The position numbers were made by a program, and so were the translations under genes. DNA of 49,722 bases from Chloroflexota bacterium (GTDB taxonomy: Bacteria; Chloroflexota; Dehalococcoidia; SM23-28-2; RBG-16-64-32): contig JAJCYV010000044.1 in NCBI GenBank assembly GCA_029262695.1, forward strand, positions 1 to 49,722. The letters are read 5' to 3'. The notes below the pieces were generated by a model that was not told the DNA's origin, did no database searches, and worked only from the letters and a program-made list of their open reading frames with translations. Of the stretch, positions 1 to 9,230 are shown in pieces; positions within the stretch are counted from its first letter, which is position 1, and each line of letters starts with the position of its first letter.

Positions 1-213
1 AGGAGCTGACCAATCCCCTGACCGAACAGAGGATGCACATAGAGCACCACTACCTTCGACCTGCGCATACTGGTTGCCTCCAGCTCGCATGCTACGATCG
101 CCAGCCGACGCTGTGTACTTGCTTAAAGGTAGATTCGTGAAACAGGAATCGGAGGGCTTTGGCGGACTCACCGATACAGCGGGGATATAGGCCTGGATAC
201 AGGCGGCGAAGGG

Positions 214-891
214 CTACTGGCTCTCAGGCGTTTCGGTTGGCGGCCGTACCAGGCCTTCCCGGACCGCGAACGCGGCCGCCTGCACACGGTTCTGCAGGTG
301 CAGTTTCTCCAGGATGTTGTGGAGATGATTCTTCACTGTCCCCTCCACGATGTACAGTCGCGCGGCGATCTCCGCATTGCTCAGCCCTGACGACACAAAT
401 TGCAGGACCTCTTTCTCCCGCTGGGTCAGCCCCGATCCAGCTGCCTGGGTGGTCTCGAGCCGCGGGCGTTTCCGGAATTCGCCGAGTAGCTTGGCGGCCA
501 CCGGCGGCGAGATCGGCGTCTCCCCGGCCATGACTCCTCTGATCATCTGGAACAGCTCTTCAGGCTTCAGGTTCTTTAGCAGATATCCATCCGCTCCGGC
601 CTTGATTGCGTCGAACAGGTCGTCGTCCACGTCGGACACCGTGAGCATGATCACGTGTATATCCGGACGCTGCGCTTTGATATTCCGGGTTGCCTCCACA
701 CCCGTGCAGACCGGCATCTGCACGTCCATCAGGACTACATCGGGGTGAGTGGCAAGGACAGTCTCCTGGCCGTGCGCGCCGTCCTTCGCCTCTCCCACGA
801 CTTCAAACCCGCCCTCGTCTTCGAGGAGTGCGCGCACCCCTTTCCGAAACAGATCCTGGTCATCAACCAGCACTACACGAATCGCGCTCAT
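214..891 (-). CDS. NarL/FixJ-type response regulator
   Basis: Two-component response regulator of about 225 residues. The N-terminal receiver domain (about 1-120) has the acidic pair near the start (VDDQD) and the phosphoacceptor Asp at about 56 in LMDVQMP, with the conserved Lys in GYLLKNLKPEEL. A linker leads to a C-terminal LuxR-type helix-turn-helix (about 150-215: LTQREKEVLQ, SNAEIAARL, VKNHL). It should bind DNA once phosphorylated by the kinase encoded just upstream. The ATG overlaps the kinase stop codon by one base (TGATG), so the two are translationally coupled; a GTG one codon earlier is possible. Its targets cannot be read from the sequence. It is the last gene of a minus-strand operon that starts with an ABC uptake system, which suggests a link to the imported solute. 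Confidence 0.95.
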   Translation of the reverse strand: MSAIRVVLVDDQDLFRKGVRALLEDEGGFEVVGEAKDGAHGQETVLATHPDVVLMDVQMPVCTGVEATRNIKAQRPDIHVIMLTVSDVDDDLFDAIKAGADGYLLKNLKPEELFQMIRGVMAGETPISPPVAAKLLGEFRKRPRLETTQAAGSGLTQREKEVLQFVSSGLSNAEIAARLYIVEGTVKNHLHNILEKLHLQNRVQAAAFAVREGLVRPPTETPESQ

Positions 892-2189
892 CACTTAGCC
901 TCCGCATCAGAGAATATCACGCATACTTTTGTTCCCCGTCCGCGAACCGAATCAATCTCCAGCCGGCCGCCCACCCGCTCCACTCGCTCCCGCATCGTGA
1001 ACAGGCCATAGTGGTCGTGGTCATTATCCAGCGCGCCCGGGTCAAACCCCTTCCCATCGTCCTCAATCGTGATCCGCAACCCATCCTTCTGCCGCAGGCT
1101 CACACACGCCTTCCGTGCGCCGGCGTGCTTGCGCACATTCGTCAGCGCCTCCTGGACCACGCGCATGAGCTGCAGTTCAGCCTCAGGCGCCAGCTCAAGC
1201 GCTCCCGAGCCGTTCGTCTCCACCCGGGTCGGTATCCCCGCCTGCTGGCTGAACTTCGCGGTATACTCCTTCAGCGTGTCCACGAATCCCCGCCGCTGAG
1301 AAACTGCCTCTCTCAACCCCAGGATCGCCTCCCGCACGTCGACGTACGCCTCGTTCGCCACAGTCGATATCTCCGCCAGTTCGCGCTCTGTCTTGTCTGC
1401 GTCTCCCGCATTCAGGCTCAGCCGCGCGCCTTCCGATTTGAGATGCAGGAACGCCAGCACCTGGGCCAGACTGTCGTGCATCTCGCGCGCCAACCGCTCC
1501 CGCTCCTCCAGCACTGCCACCAGCCGATCCCGTTCCATCAGCCTTTCCTTCTCCACCTCGATCGCCGCCAGATCCGCCATCGCACTCAACAGGCGCACCT
1601 CCTCCTCACCAACCTCGCGCGATCCGGCAACCGAGACGCAAAGCTCACCGATACGCTCACCCCGGATGACCAGGTCAGTCGCAATCCTGCGGATCGCGGG
1701 GTTGTCCAGCGGGCAAGCGCCGCCGGAAACGGACTCGGCCTCAGGACCCGGCTCTCCATCGACAGCCGTCACCGGGTCACGAAGCGCCTCCGGAAAGCCG
1801 GTGTTCGTCGCCGGCACGCGGTCCCCCGCTTGACTCACCAGGCACAGCGCCGCGGCGTCGCCGCCCAGCATCTCCTGCGCCCGGTCCACGATTGACCGCA
1901 GCACCCGGCGTTCGTCGTCCACCGCCGCGATATCTACCGCGATCTCGTATAGCGCCTCCGACTCCTCATTGCTCCTCAATATCTTCGCCTGCATTCTGTC
2001 GATGACGCCATACACACTGGCGGTGAAGATGATCACGCCGGCGCTATATGCGGCGATAGAGAGAAGATGCCCGTACTCAACACCCAGCGCCGGCATCACC
2101 AGACCCATCGCCACGGCCTGAACACAGACCAGGAATGAGATCGCAACGATGATCGTCACCCATCGCAGCTGCCGCAGGCTCAGGTTCAT
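891..2189 (-). CDS. membrane sensor histidine kinase (HisKA_3 type)
   Basis: NarL-family sensor kinase of about 432 residues. Two hydrophobic segments (about 10-32 and 42-63) anchor it in the membrane with almost no external loop. A GAF-like region (about 78-215) follows, then a HisKA_3 dimerisation box with the phospho-His at about 238 (REMHDSLAQ), then an HATPase_c domain (N box EALTNVRKHA, G box DDGKGFD). The short loop suggests sensing in the membrane or through the GAF domain. I chose the ATG at 2189 because AGGA lies six bases upstream; a GTG at 2213 would add eight residues. It lies 81 bases downstream of the ABC ATPase gene on the same strand, and its stop overlaps the regulator start. 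Confidence 0.93.
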   Translation of the reverse strand: MNLSLRQLRWVTIIVAISFLVCVQAVAMGLVMPALGVEYGHLLSIAAYSAGVIIFTASVYGVIDRMQAKILRSNEESEALYEIAVDIAAVDDERRVLRSIVDRAQEMLGGDAAALCLVSQAGDRVPATNTGFPEALRDPVTAVDGEPGPEAESVSGGACPLDNPAIRRIATDLVIRGERIGELCVSVAGSREVGEEEVRLLSAMADLAAIEVEKERLMERDRLVAVLEERERLAREMHDSLAQVLAFLHLKSEGARLSLNAGDADKTERELAEISTVANEAYVDVREAILGLREAVSQRRGFVDTLKEYTAKFSQQAGIPTRVETNGSGALELAPEAELQLMRVVQEALTNVRKHAGARKACVSLRQKDGLRITIEDDGKGFDPGALDNDHDHYGLFTMRERVERVGGRLEIDSVRGRGTKVCVIFSDAEAK

Positions 2190-2270
2190 GCGCAGTCCTG
2201 CCCCTTCGTGCACCCGCCCGCTATTGGCGTGAGTCGCGTCGCCAACGTGGTCCGCTTCATGGAGTGCTCG

Positions 2271-3137
2271 TCAGTGCGGTGAAAACTCATCTTCCTCAAC
2301 CGTCTCTATCCCCGACCCGTCATTCGCTCCGCTATGGCCGCTCGATGAAGATGAGCCGTTGGGTGATAGGCGGTACGGGACCAGCACGCGCCGGTCGCCT
2401 GCACTGCCTGCTGAAAAGTCCACCTCAACGTGAAAGACGTCTCGTACCAGTTCGCGCGTGAGCACTTCGTCAGTCGGGCCATGACAGGCGATGCGGCCGT
2501 CCTGGAGGGCGATCACACGCTGGCAGTAGAGAGAGGTGAGCAGCAGGTCGTGCATGGACATGACCACGGTGACGCCGTGGTGCTTCAGACTGGACAGCAG
2601 CTCAAGGAGTTCAAACTGATGAGCGATGTCCAGGAATGCCGTAGGCTCATCCAGCAGAAGGATGTCAGGCCGTTGAGCCAGCGCAACCGCTGCCCACGCG
2701 CGCCGCAACTCTCCGTGTGATAGCTGATTGAGCCGGCGCCCGCAGAGGGCTCCGAGCCCCATCGCATCGACGGCCCATTCGACCGATCGGCGGTCCTCCG
2801 CGGCGTCGCCGCCCAGTAGGGATTGGTGCGGAAAACGGCCGCGCTGGACCAGCTCCAAAACTGTGAGGTCCAGCAAGCCGTCCATGTTGTGTCCCACGAA
2901 GGCCAGCTTCCGGGCCACGTGCCGGGTCGGCAGTCGGTGCAGGATCTCATCGTCCAGGAGCACGACGCCGCGCTCCGGCTTCAGTGACCTGCTCAAAACA
3001 CGGAGCAGCGTTGATTTGCCCGCCCCGTTCGGGCCGATGAGGCCGGTGACGGCTCGCTCCTGAATGATCAGTCCAGCGAACTCCACACCGAAGTCGCCTC
3101 CGTAGCCCGCTTTTATGTCACGTGCCTCGAGCTTCAT
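2271..3137 (-). CDS. ABC transporter ATPase, FecE/BtuD type
   Basis: ATP-binding subunit of an importer for an iron chelate, haem or cobalamin-like ligand, 288 residues. Visible are Walker A (GPNGAGKST, about 36-44), a signature reading LSHGE in place of LSGGQ, Walker B (ILLLDEPTAFLD) and the switch His region (VVMSMHDL). The first 250 residues fit the family; the C-terminal tail of about 40 residues is Ser/Gly/Glu-rich and probably disordered. Its ATG overlaps the permease stop by four bases (ATGA), so permease and ATPase are coupled. The substrate is not determined by sequence; I see no cobalamin riboswitch upstream of the operon that would favour B12. Confidence 0.94.
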   Translation of the reverse strand: MKLEARDIKAGYGGDFGVEFAGLIIQERAVTGLIGPNGAGKSTLLRVLSRSLKPERGVVLLDDEILHRLPTRHVARKLAFVGHNMDGLLDLTVLELVQRGRFPHQSLLGGDAAEDRRSVEWAVDAMGLGALCGRRLNQLSHGELRRAWAAVALAQRPDILLLDEPTAFLDIAHQFELLELLSSLKHHGVTVVMSMHDLLLTSLYCQRVIALQDGRIACHGPTDEVLTRELVRDVFHVEVDFSAGSAGDRRVLVPYRLSPNGSSSSSGHSGANDGSGIETVEEDEFSPH

Positions 3138-4159
3138 GCCTTCGTCCGTATAAGGTACATCAAGGATGGCGCCCCGATCGCAGCGGTGACGATCCCCAGC
3201 GGTATCTCCACGGGCGCTGCGACAACCCGCGCCAGCGTATCGGCGTATAGCACTAGCGAAGCACCGATGATCACGGACAAGGGTAGCAGCGTCCGGTGAT
3301 CGTCGCCGGTGGCAAACCTCGCGACATGCGGCACGACGAGGCCGACGAACGCCACCATGCCTGCGACGCTGACCGCCGCACCGGCAAGCCAGGCGGCGAC
3401 GGCGATTGCGGCGAGGCGGGACCTCTCCAGCGCCAGGCCAAGAGATTGCGCGGCTTCATCCCCCAGACTCAAGATGTTCATCCGAGCCGTAAGCAGGAGC
3501 GCCGCCAGCAGTCCCCCACCGGCATACGGCCACATCGTCCGCAGGTCCTCCCAGCCGCGACCGAACAGCCCTCCGGCGAGCCACGAGAGCGCCGCCTGCG
3601 TCCGCAGGTCGGACGTCACCAGCACCATCGTCGTTCCTGCCGTGAGGAACGATGCAACTGCGACGCCGGCCAGGGCAAGCCGCACCGGTGCGACACCCTG
3701 TCGCCACGACATGCCGTAGACGAGTGCTGCCCCCGTGAGCGCGCCACCGAACGCGATCGGCACCACGAGTTGCGCCGGCACGTCCCCGGCCACTCGAATC
3801 GTGAGCGTGGCCGCCAGGCCTCCGCCGGCCGTCAGCCCCAGTATGTGCGGGTCCGCCAGCGGATTGCGCGTCACACCCTGAAGCAACACTCCCGACGCCG
3901 CGAGGCAGGCGCCGACGAGAATCGCGATCAAGACGCGAGGCAAGCGAAGGTCCCAGACTATCGTGTGCGCTATGGCGTCGTCCCGGCCAGTCAGGCCGGC
4001 GAGGACGCGCGCCGGCGATAGGCTAACGGCGCCCAGCGACAGGCCCAGAACGATGCCCACAAGGAGCACCGTTAGCGGTACGATCCAAAGGAACGCCACC
4101 CGGGTGAAAGAGTCCGTCCTCACCCGGGCAACCGCCGCGAGGCCTGCGCCTTCGCTCAT
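3134..4159 (-). CDS. ABC transporter permease, FecCD/BtuC family
   Basis: Polytopic inner-membrane permease of 341 residues, the normal length for the FecCD/BtuC family, with about nine or ten hydrophobic segments. Family features are GACLAASGVLLQGVTRNPLA near residues 82-101, GLTAGGG after it, and the cytoplasmic coupling region near GMVAFVGLVVPHVAR (about residue 270), which contacts the ATPase. Only one permease gene is present, so the channel is probably a homodimer. It overlaps the binding-protein gene by four bases upstream and the ATPase gene by four bases downstream, giving a compact three-gene importer. The ligand could be a siderophore, haem, cobalamin or another metal chelate. Confidence 0.95.
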   Translation of the reverse strand: MSEGAGLAAVARVRTDSFTRVAFLWIVPLTVLLVGIVLGLSLGAVSLSPARVLAGLTGRDDAIAHTIVWDLRLPRVLIAILVGACLAASGVLLQGVTRNPLADPHILGLTAGGGLAATLTIRVAGDVPAQLVVPIAFGGALTGAALVYGMSWRQGVAPVRLALAGVAVASFLTAGTTMVLVTSDLRTQAALSWLAGGLFGRGWEDLRTMWPYAGGGLLAALLLTARMNILSLGDEAAQSLGLALERSRLAAIAVAAWLAGAAVSVAGMVAFVGLVVPHVARFATGDDHRTLLPLSVIIGASLVLYADTLARVVAAPVEIPLGIVTAAIGAPSLMYLIRTKA

Positions 4160-5184
4160 GGGCCAAAGACTTCCGGATAGATCAGCCTTGCCAGTTCCTG
4201 TAGCCCCTCACCGGCTCGCGCGCCGGGCGCCTGCAAGAATACCTCCACGCTGATCTCGCTCACGCGGCCGTTCATCACTGCCGGAACGGTCGCCCAGGCC
4301 GGATCATCCGAGAGCGACTGGGTGATAGTTGCACCGCCGGGAGGGCCAGCCGAAATGGCCAGCACCACGTCGGGTTCCGCGGCGACGATGGACTCGAGAC
4401 CGAGCTTTGTGTAGCCGGGGAACTGTCCGACGTCCGGAGCGCCTGCAGCGACGTTCGTGACGCCGAGGATATCAGCGAGGTTCCCCGCATAGGAGTCCGG
4501 TTTCGCAGCGTAGAAATCGTCCGGCGTGCCGTTGACGATGAGGATCGTCGGCCCGTCAGTTCCCAGCTGCGAGATCACGTCGGCCTTGATAACGTCCAGA
4601 TCTGCGATCGCCTCGTCCGCCTCATCTGCCCTGTCGAGTATCGTGCCGAGGAGTTCGAATCCAGTCGCGACATCGTCCCAAACGGCCACTCCTGCGTAGA
4701 CCACCGGAACGCCGAGATCTTCCAGGTTCTGGGCGAGCTGCGGCTGCAGCATGCTATCCGCGACGATCAGGTCCGGGCCGGCCGAGGCGATGACTTCAAA
4801 GCTCGGTTGGTACGATGGGCCGATGTCCTCCGCGGACGCCGCCGCTTCAGGGTAGCGGACCGATGACGATCTGGTCAGGCTTGTCCCGCCGAGCGCGTAC
4901 ACAAACTCAACAGTTGTTGGGCTGAGAGCGGCGACTGCCTCAGGCAAGGCGTCGATCGTCACTTCCCGGCCAAGCATGTCCGTGACCGTGACTGGATACT
5001 CGGTCCCGGCCGCTGGTGACTGCGTCGGAGCGTCCGTCGCTGGGGCACTTGTGGCAGGGCCCTGGGTGGGCGTCGATGTCGGCGCCTCATCGTCGTCGCC
5101 ACATGCTAAAGACAACGCCGCCAGCGCCAAAACGAGGAGAAGCGCGGGAAGAATGAAGGCTCGGAGACTCCGTGTGCTGGTCAT
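4156..5184 (-). CDS. ABC substrate-binding lipoprotein, BtuF/FecB type
   Basis: Solute-binding lipoprotein of 342 residues. A signal peptide ends in a lipobox (LSLAC, Cys about 28), followed by an Asp/Glu stretch and a Thr/Pro/Ala-rich linker. From about residue 65 the periplasmic_binding_2 fold begins (VTDMLGREVTIDALPEAV), with two lobes joined by a long helix as in class III binding proteins. GGAGG eight bases before the ATG supports the start. It is the first gene of the importer operon, overlapping the permease by four bases. The family binds iron-siderophore, haem, cobalamin or similar chelates; which one is unknown. Confidence 0.93.
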   Translation of the reverse strand: MTSTRSLRAFILPALLLVLALAALSLACGDDDEAPTSTPTQGPATSAPATDAPTQSPAAGTEYPVTVTDMLGREVTIDALPEAVAALSPTTVEFVYALGGTSLTRSSSVRYPEAAASAEDIGPSYQPSFEVIASAGPDLIVADSMLQPQLAQNLEDLGVPVVYAGVAVWDDVATGFELLGTILDRADEADEAIADLDVIKADVISQLGTDGPTILIVNGTPDDFYAAKPDSYAGNLADILGVTNVAAGAPDVGQFPGYTKLGLESIVAAEPDVVLAISAGPPGGATITQSLSDDPAWATVPAVMNGRVSEISVEVFLQAPGARAGEGLQELARLIYPEVFGP

Positions 5185-5812
5185 GGTCTGATCCTCCCTG
5201 TGGCTATTGACCTTGTCTATTGCAGACGGCTATAGTAATAGACTGCGCCAATGCTCAGTGTACAGTGCCCGCTGGGGAGCGCCACTAGTGCCGTTCGGCA
5301 CATCGCTTCTAGTGCTTTCCCGGTAGGAATCTATGAGTCCGGAGAGCGGCGACCTACTCAAAAGGTAGTAGTTACAGAGTATCCAGATGGATCGGGCCGA
5401 CCCGCGCCGCGTAAGGTGACGAGTTATGAGCGGCCGTGAAGGCCCCTCTTCCGGACCGGTGGGTCTGGATCGCGTACACGCTAAGACTTACCTCCTCGTA
5501 GGACATTATCCGCCTGAGATGTCTCAGTCGGAAGGCCTCTTCGTGAGGCGTTTACGCAACTGAAGAGTTGGGCTGGCCCTTTTGCTATCAGGGCCGTTCA
5601 GCTGACCTATGGACCCGACTCCGGATGCGGCTTAGCTTCGAATCCCCCTGGTCTTGGCTCAGGAGCGCCCGCACTGCCTTCCAGGCATCGTGACCGGCTA
5701 CCTCGGGAGAACCAGCCACGTTATGGCTCTACAGACAGATTGACAGCGGCCCAACGGCGGCTAGACTGAGTCGCGTCTGAGTCCCATTGGTGGGGCATTC
5801 ACACTTCACACC
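5185..5812. other. 628-bp intergenic region, mostly non-coding
   Basis: This divergent gap between the importer operon (minus) and the propeller gene (plus) looks less GC-rich than most of the window. It holds several short inverted repeats: CTACT/AGTAG around 5353-5369, GCCTC/GAGGC around 5534-5549, and GGCCCT/AGGGCC around 5575-5595. One weak ORF (5426-5563) has a plausible ribosome site. I see no tRNA, no recognisable riboswitch and no transposase remnant. The AGAACCAGC string near 5709 recalls a 23S rRNA segment, but the match is too short to use. Confidence 0.4.
5426..5563 (+). CDS. possible 45-aa ORF of unknown function
   Basis: A short reading frame starts at an ATG preceded by AAGGTG at a seven-base spacing. 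It encodes 45 residues with a central part reading AKTYLLVGHYPPE and an Arg-rich end (VRRLRN). It sits alone in a long intergenic region. I recognise no family, and codon use gives no clear signal over so short a length. It may be a real small peptide, a remnant of a decayed gene, or chance. Confidence 0.22.
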   Translation: MSGREGPSSGPVGLDRVHAKTYLLVGHYPPEMSQSEGLFVRRLRN

Positions 5813-6946
5813 ATGTTCGGCACACCCATCAGCAGGAGCGAAGCGAGGCCAAAGCCTCGTGCAGAAGACCGGGCTGCCGATATGGGCCACGGCGCCGGCC
5901 GCGCCGTCGGGATCTTCACGACCCTGCTGCTCCTCCTGGTATCGGCATGCGGCGGCAATTCACCCACAGTACAGGATCTGGCAGACGACGGGATCGTGTT
6001 CGTGTCCGATCGGGACGAGGAGCACTTCCAGCTGTACGTCATGGCCGCCGACGGGTCAAAAATCGCTCGTGTCACAAAGAGCGACACATCGGACACGCAC
6101 CCTGTCTGGTCACCTGACCGAACGCGTATTGGGTTCTTGCGTCTACCCCTGGGTCAGCCGGCCCCGGGAACTTCTCAAGGTGCTGATCGCCTTGAGATAT
6201 GGGTTTGGCCCATCGACGGTTCGGGAGGAGTCAAGGTAGCTGATCTCGCAGCTGAGGCGGCACCCGCGTGGTCAAATGACGGGCAGAAACTGGCGTTCGC
6301 CTCAGACCGCGACGGTGACCGCGACATCTACGTGGTGAACGGGGACGGCTCCAATCTGACCAACCTGACTAACGATGGAGTTCGTGACGGGGAACCGGCC
6401 TGGTCACCGGACGGAGCGCAGTTGGCGTTTGCTGGGCCTGAAGGCGTTTCTATCATGAGTTCGGATGGTTCCGGCATTCGGCCCTTGACGACAGTTGGCG
6501 GGGAGTCGCCAGCCTGGTCACCGGACGGTAGGGAGATCGCTTTCAAGGAAGCGGGCGAAATCGCCGTCAGGAGCGCCAACGGTAGTGATCTTCGCATCGT
6601 CAGCCTTCAGGACGGGAACGCCACACTCACCTTCGCCGGGCCGCCCGTCTGGTCTCCGGACGGTTCACGGATCGCCTTTGAGTCGTTGTCGACAGGAACG
6701 GTCTGGGTGGTGAACGCCGACGGATCAGGCCTCCGAAAGGTGAGCGCAGATCCAGTCGGTGATTCCACCTTCGATTTCGACGCGGCACCCGCCTGGTCGC
6801 CCGACGGCGCCACCATCGCCTTTGTCTGCGGGCAAGGCGATTCCGAGATCTGCACCGTAAACGCCGACGGCTCGAACGAGGTGCAGATCACGGACAATGA
6901 CGCATTTGACCAACATGCGGCATGGTCCTCCGCCCACTCCCAGTAG
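5813..6946 (+). CDS. TolB/PD40-like beta-propeller lipoprotein
   Basis: Exported lipoprotein of 377 residues. A hydrophobic segment ending in LLVSAC (lipobox) is followed by at least six PD40 repeats of the form W-S-P-D-G-x-x-I-A-F, each with an NADGS-type turn (for example VVNGDGSN, VVNADGSG, TVNADGSN). These repeats form the blades of a TolB-like propeller, usually a protein- or ligand-binding scaffold at the cell surface. There is no TolA/Q/R or Pal gene nearby, so a true Tol role is unlikely. The first ATG (5813) precedes a charged leader; an ATG at 5882 would start closer to the signal peptide and is equally possible. The composition is AT-richer than the genes right of the tRNA-Trp. Confidence 0.85.
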   Translation: MFGTPISRSEARPKPRAEDRAADMGHGAGRAVGIFTTLLLLLVSACGGNSPTVQDLADDGIVFVSDRDEEHFQLYVMAADGSKIARVTKSDTSDTHPVWSPDRTRIGFLRLPLGQPAPGTSQGADRLEIWVWPIDGSGGVKVADLAAEAAPAWSNDGQKLAFASDRDGDRDIYVVNGDGSNLTNLTNDGVRDGEPAWSPDGAQLAFAGPEGVSIMSSDGSGIRPLTTVGGESPAWSPDGREIAFKEAGEIAVRSANGSDLRIVSLQDGNATLTFAGPPVWSPDGSRIAFESLSTGTVWVVNADGSGLRKVSADPVGDSTFDFDAAPAWSPDGATIAFVCGQGDSEICTVNADGSNEVQITDNDAFDQHAAWSSAHSQ

Positions 6947-7160
6947 AAGGCGGCCTCTCCGAGCTTCGCGTGAATGTAGGCAGCGGCGCTTACCCGCCGG
7001 CGTCGCCGCAACCCGCGGACAGCCTGCCTCGGGAGCTACAGCGCCGAATCGCTCGACCAGCGATTCAGGCAGGCGCCGCCACGGAAACTCAGCGTTGCTG
7101 TCAAACCAGCACTCAGTGACGCTGAGGCCAACTCAACATCTAGAAATCAGATACGAAATC

Positions 7161-7236
7161 TGGCAGGGGCGACAGGATTCGAACCTGCGACCTACGGTTT
7201 TGGAGACCGTTGCTCTGCCAGCTGAGCTACGCCCCT
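7161..7236 (-). tRNA. tRNA-Trp (CCA)
   Basis: A cloverleaf can be drawn on the minus strand. The acceptor stem AGGGGCG pairs with CGCCCCT, the D arm is AGCTCAGCTGGCAGAGCA, the anticodon loop CTCCAAA gives anticodon CCA, and the T loop is TTCGAAT. The discriminator is G, as expected for tRNA-Trp. The terminal CCA is encoded (7163-7161). The 3' end faces the AT-richer left part of the window. Confidence 0.96.
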
Positions 7237-7342
7237 ACCTACGATCCAGTATAGCAATAGCAGCGCCTCTGGCGCGCTGGACGCGGAGCAGGCGCGCAAC
7301 CTAGACTCAGCCCCAGCCAACGCCCGACGGAAGGAGAAGCCC

Positions 7343-8065
7343 ATGCCCGCCATATTCGTCCACGGTGTCCCCGACACCCACCACGTCTGGGACGCCCTCC
7401 GTCCCCACCTCTCCCGCGACGACGTCTCCGCGGTCGACCTGCCCGGATTCGGCTCGCCTGTGCCGGACGGCTGGAACGCAACCAAAGAAGAGTACGCCAA
7501 CTGGCTCATCGCCGCCGTCGAAAAGGCGGGTGCGCCGGTCGACATCGTCGGTCACGACTGGGGCGCGCTACTCACCGCGCGTCTCGTCTCGCTGCGGCCG
7601 GACCTCGTCCGCAGCTGGACGATCGGCGGCGGCGCTATCGACGAAGAGTACGTGTGGCACGATATGGCGCGCTCCTGGCAGACGCCGGGACTCGGTGAAC
7701 AGGTGATGCAGGGGATGACCAGCGCTGCGCTGGAGGCAGGCATGACTGCCGCCGGCGTCCCGGCCGAGCACGCGGGCGTCACGGCAAGCAACGTCGACGA
7801 CACGATGAAGGACTGCATCCTAAAGCTCTACAGATCGGCCACCGAAGTCGGTAAGGAGTGGCAGCCGGGCACCGAGAACATCGACCGGCCCGGCCTCCTC
7901 ATCTGGGGCGGAAGAGACCCGTATATGCAGGTCGGCTTCGCGCGCAAGATGGCGGAACGCACCGGCGCGCGCCTGCTCGTCTTCGAAGACTCTTCGCACT
8001 GGTGGCCGCTGGAGAAGCCGGCCGAAGCGGCGTCCGCCCTCGAAGAGCTCTGGGCCGGCGTCTGA
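7343..8065 (+). CDS. alpha/beta hydrolase with Asp nucleophile
   Basis: Alpha/beta-hydrolase fold enzyme of 240 residues, probably cytoplasmic. The oxyanion-hole motif HGVPD lies at 7-11. The nucleophile elbow GHDWGA puts Asp72 in the place of the usual Ser, as in haloalkane dehalogenases and epoxide hydrolases. The acid is likely Asp192 (GGRDPY) and the base His219 (DSSHWW). The short form and its small cap region match haloalkane dehalogenase/epoxide hydrolase-like proteins, but the substrate cannot be assigned. AAGGAG lies just before the ATG. It converges on the oxidoreductase gene that follows. Confidence 0.9.
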   Translation: MPAIFVHGVPDTHHVWDALRPHLSRDDVSAVDLPGFGSPVPDGWNATKEEYANWLIAAVEKAGAPVDIVGHDWGALLTARLVSLRPDLVRSWTIGGGAIDEEYVWHDMARSWQTPGLGEQVMQGMTSAALEAGMTAAGVPAEHAGVTASNVDDTMKDCILKLYRSATEVGKEWQPGTENIDRPGLLIWGGRDPYMQVGFARKMAERTGARLLVFEDSSHWWPLEKPAEAASALEELWAGV

Positions 8066-8102
8066 CCGCCGGCCGTGCGGGAGACCGCGGACGGCTCTTC
8101 CG

Positions 8103-9137
<1,035 letters not shown>

Positions 9138-9230
9138 GGGGCTTCCTTCTGCCTGCTCTTCGTTTGCATCCCGCAGTATATGCGAGCGGTCGCCCCACGC
9201 GCCTCCGCTGCGATAAGCTTGGGCACGATC

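Noticed and set aside
5185-5500. Cobalamin riboswitch upstream of the BtuF/FecB-type operon
   Set aside because: I looked for the B12-box pattern on the minus strand and found no convincing match.
5632-5660. TTCGAATCC string like a tRNA T loop
   Set aside because: The flanking bases do not form a T stem, and no other cloverleaf parts are present.
5695-5730. Stretch recalling a conserved 23S rRNA segment (GGGAGAACCAGC)
   Set aside because: Only about a dozen bases agree; the surroundings do not match rRNA.
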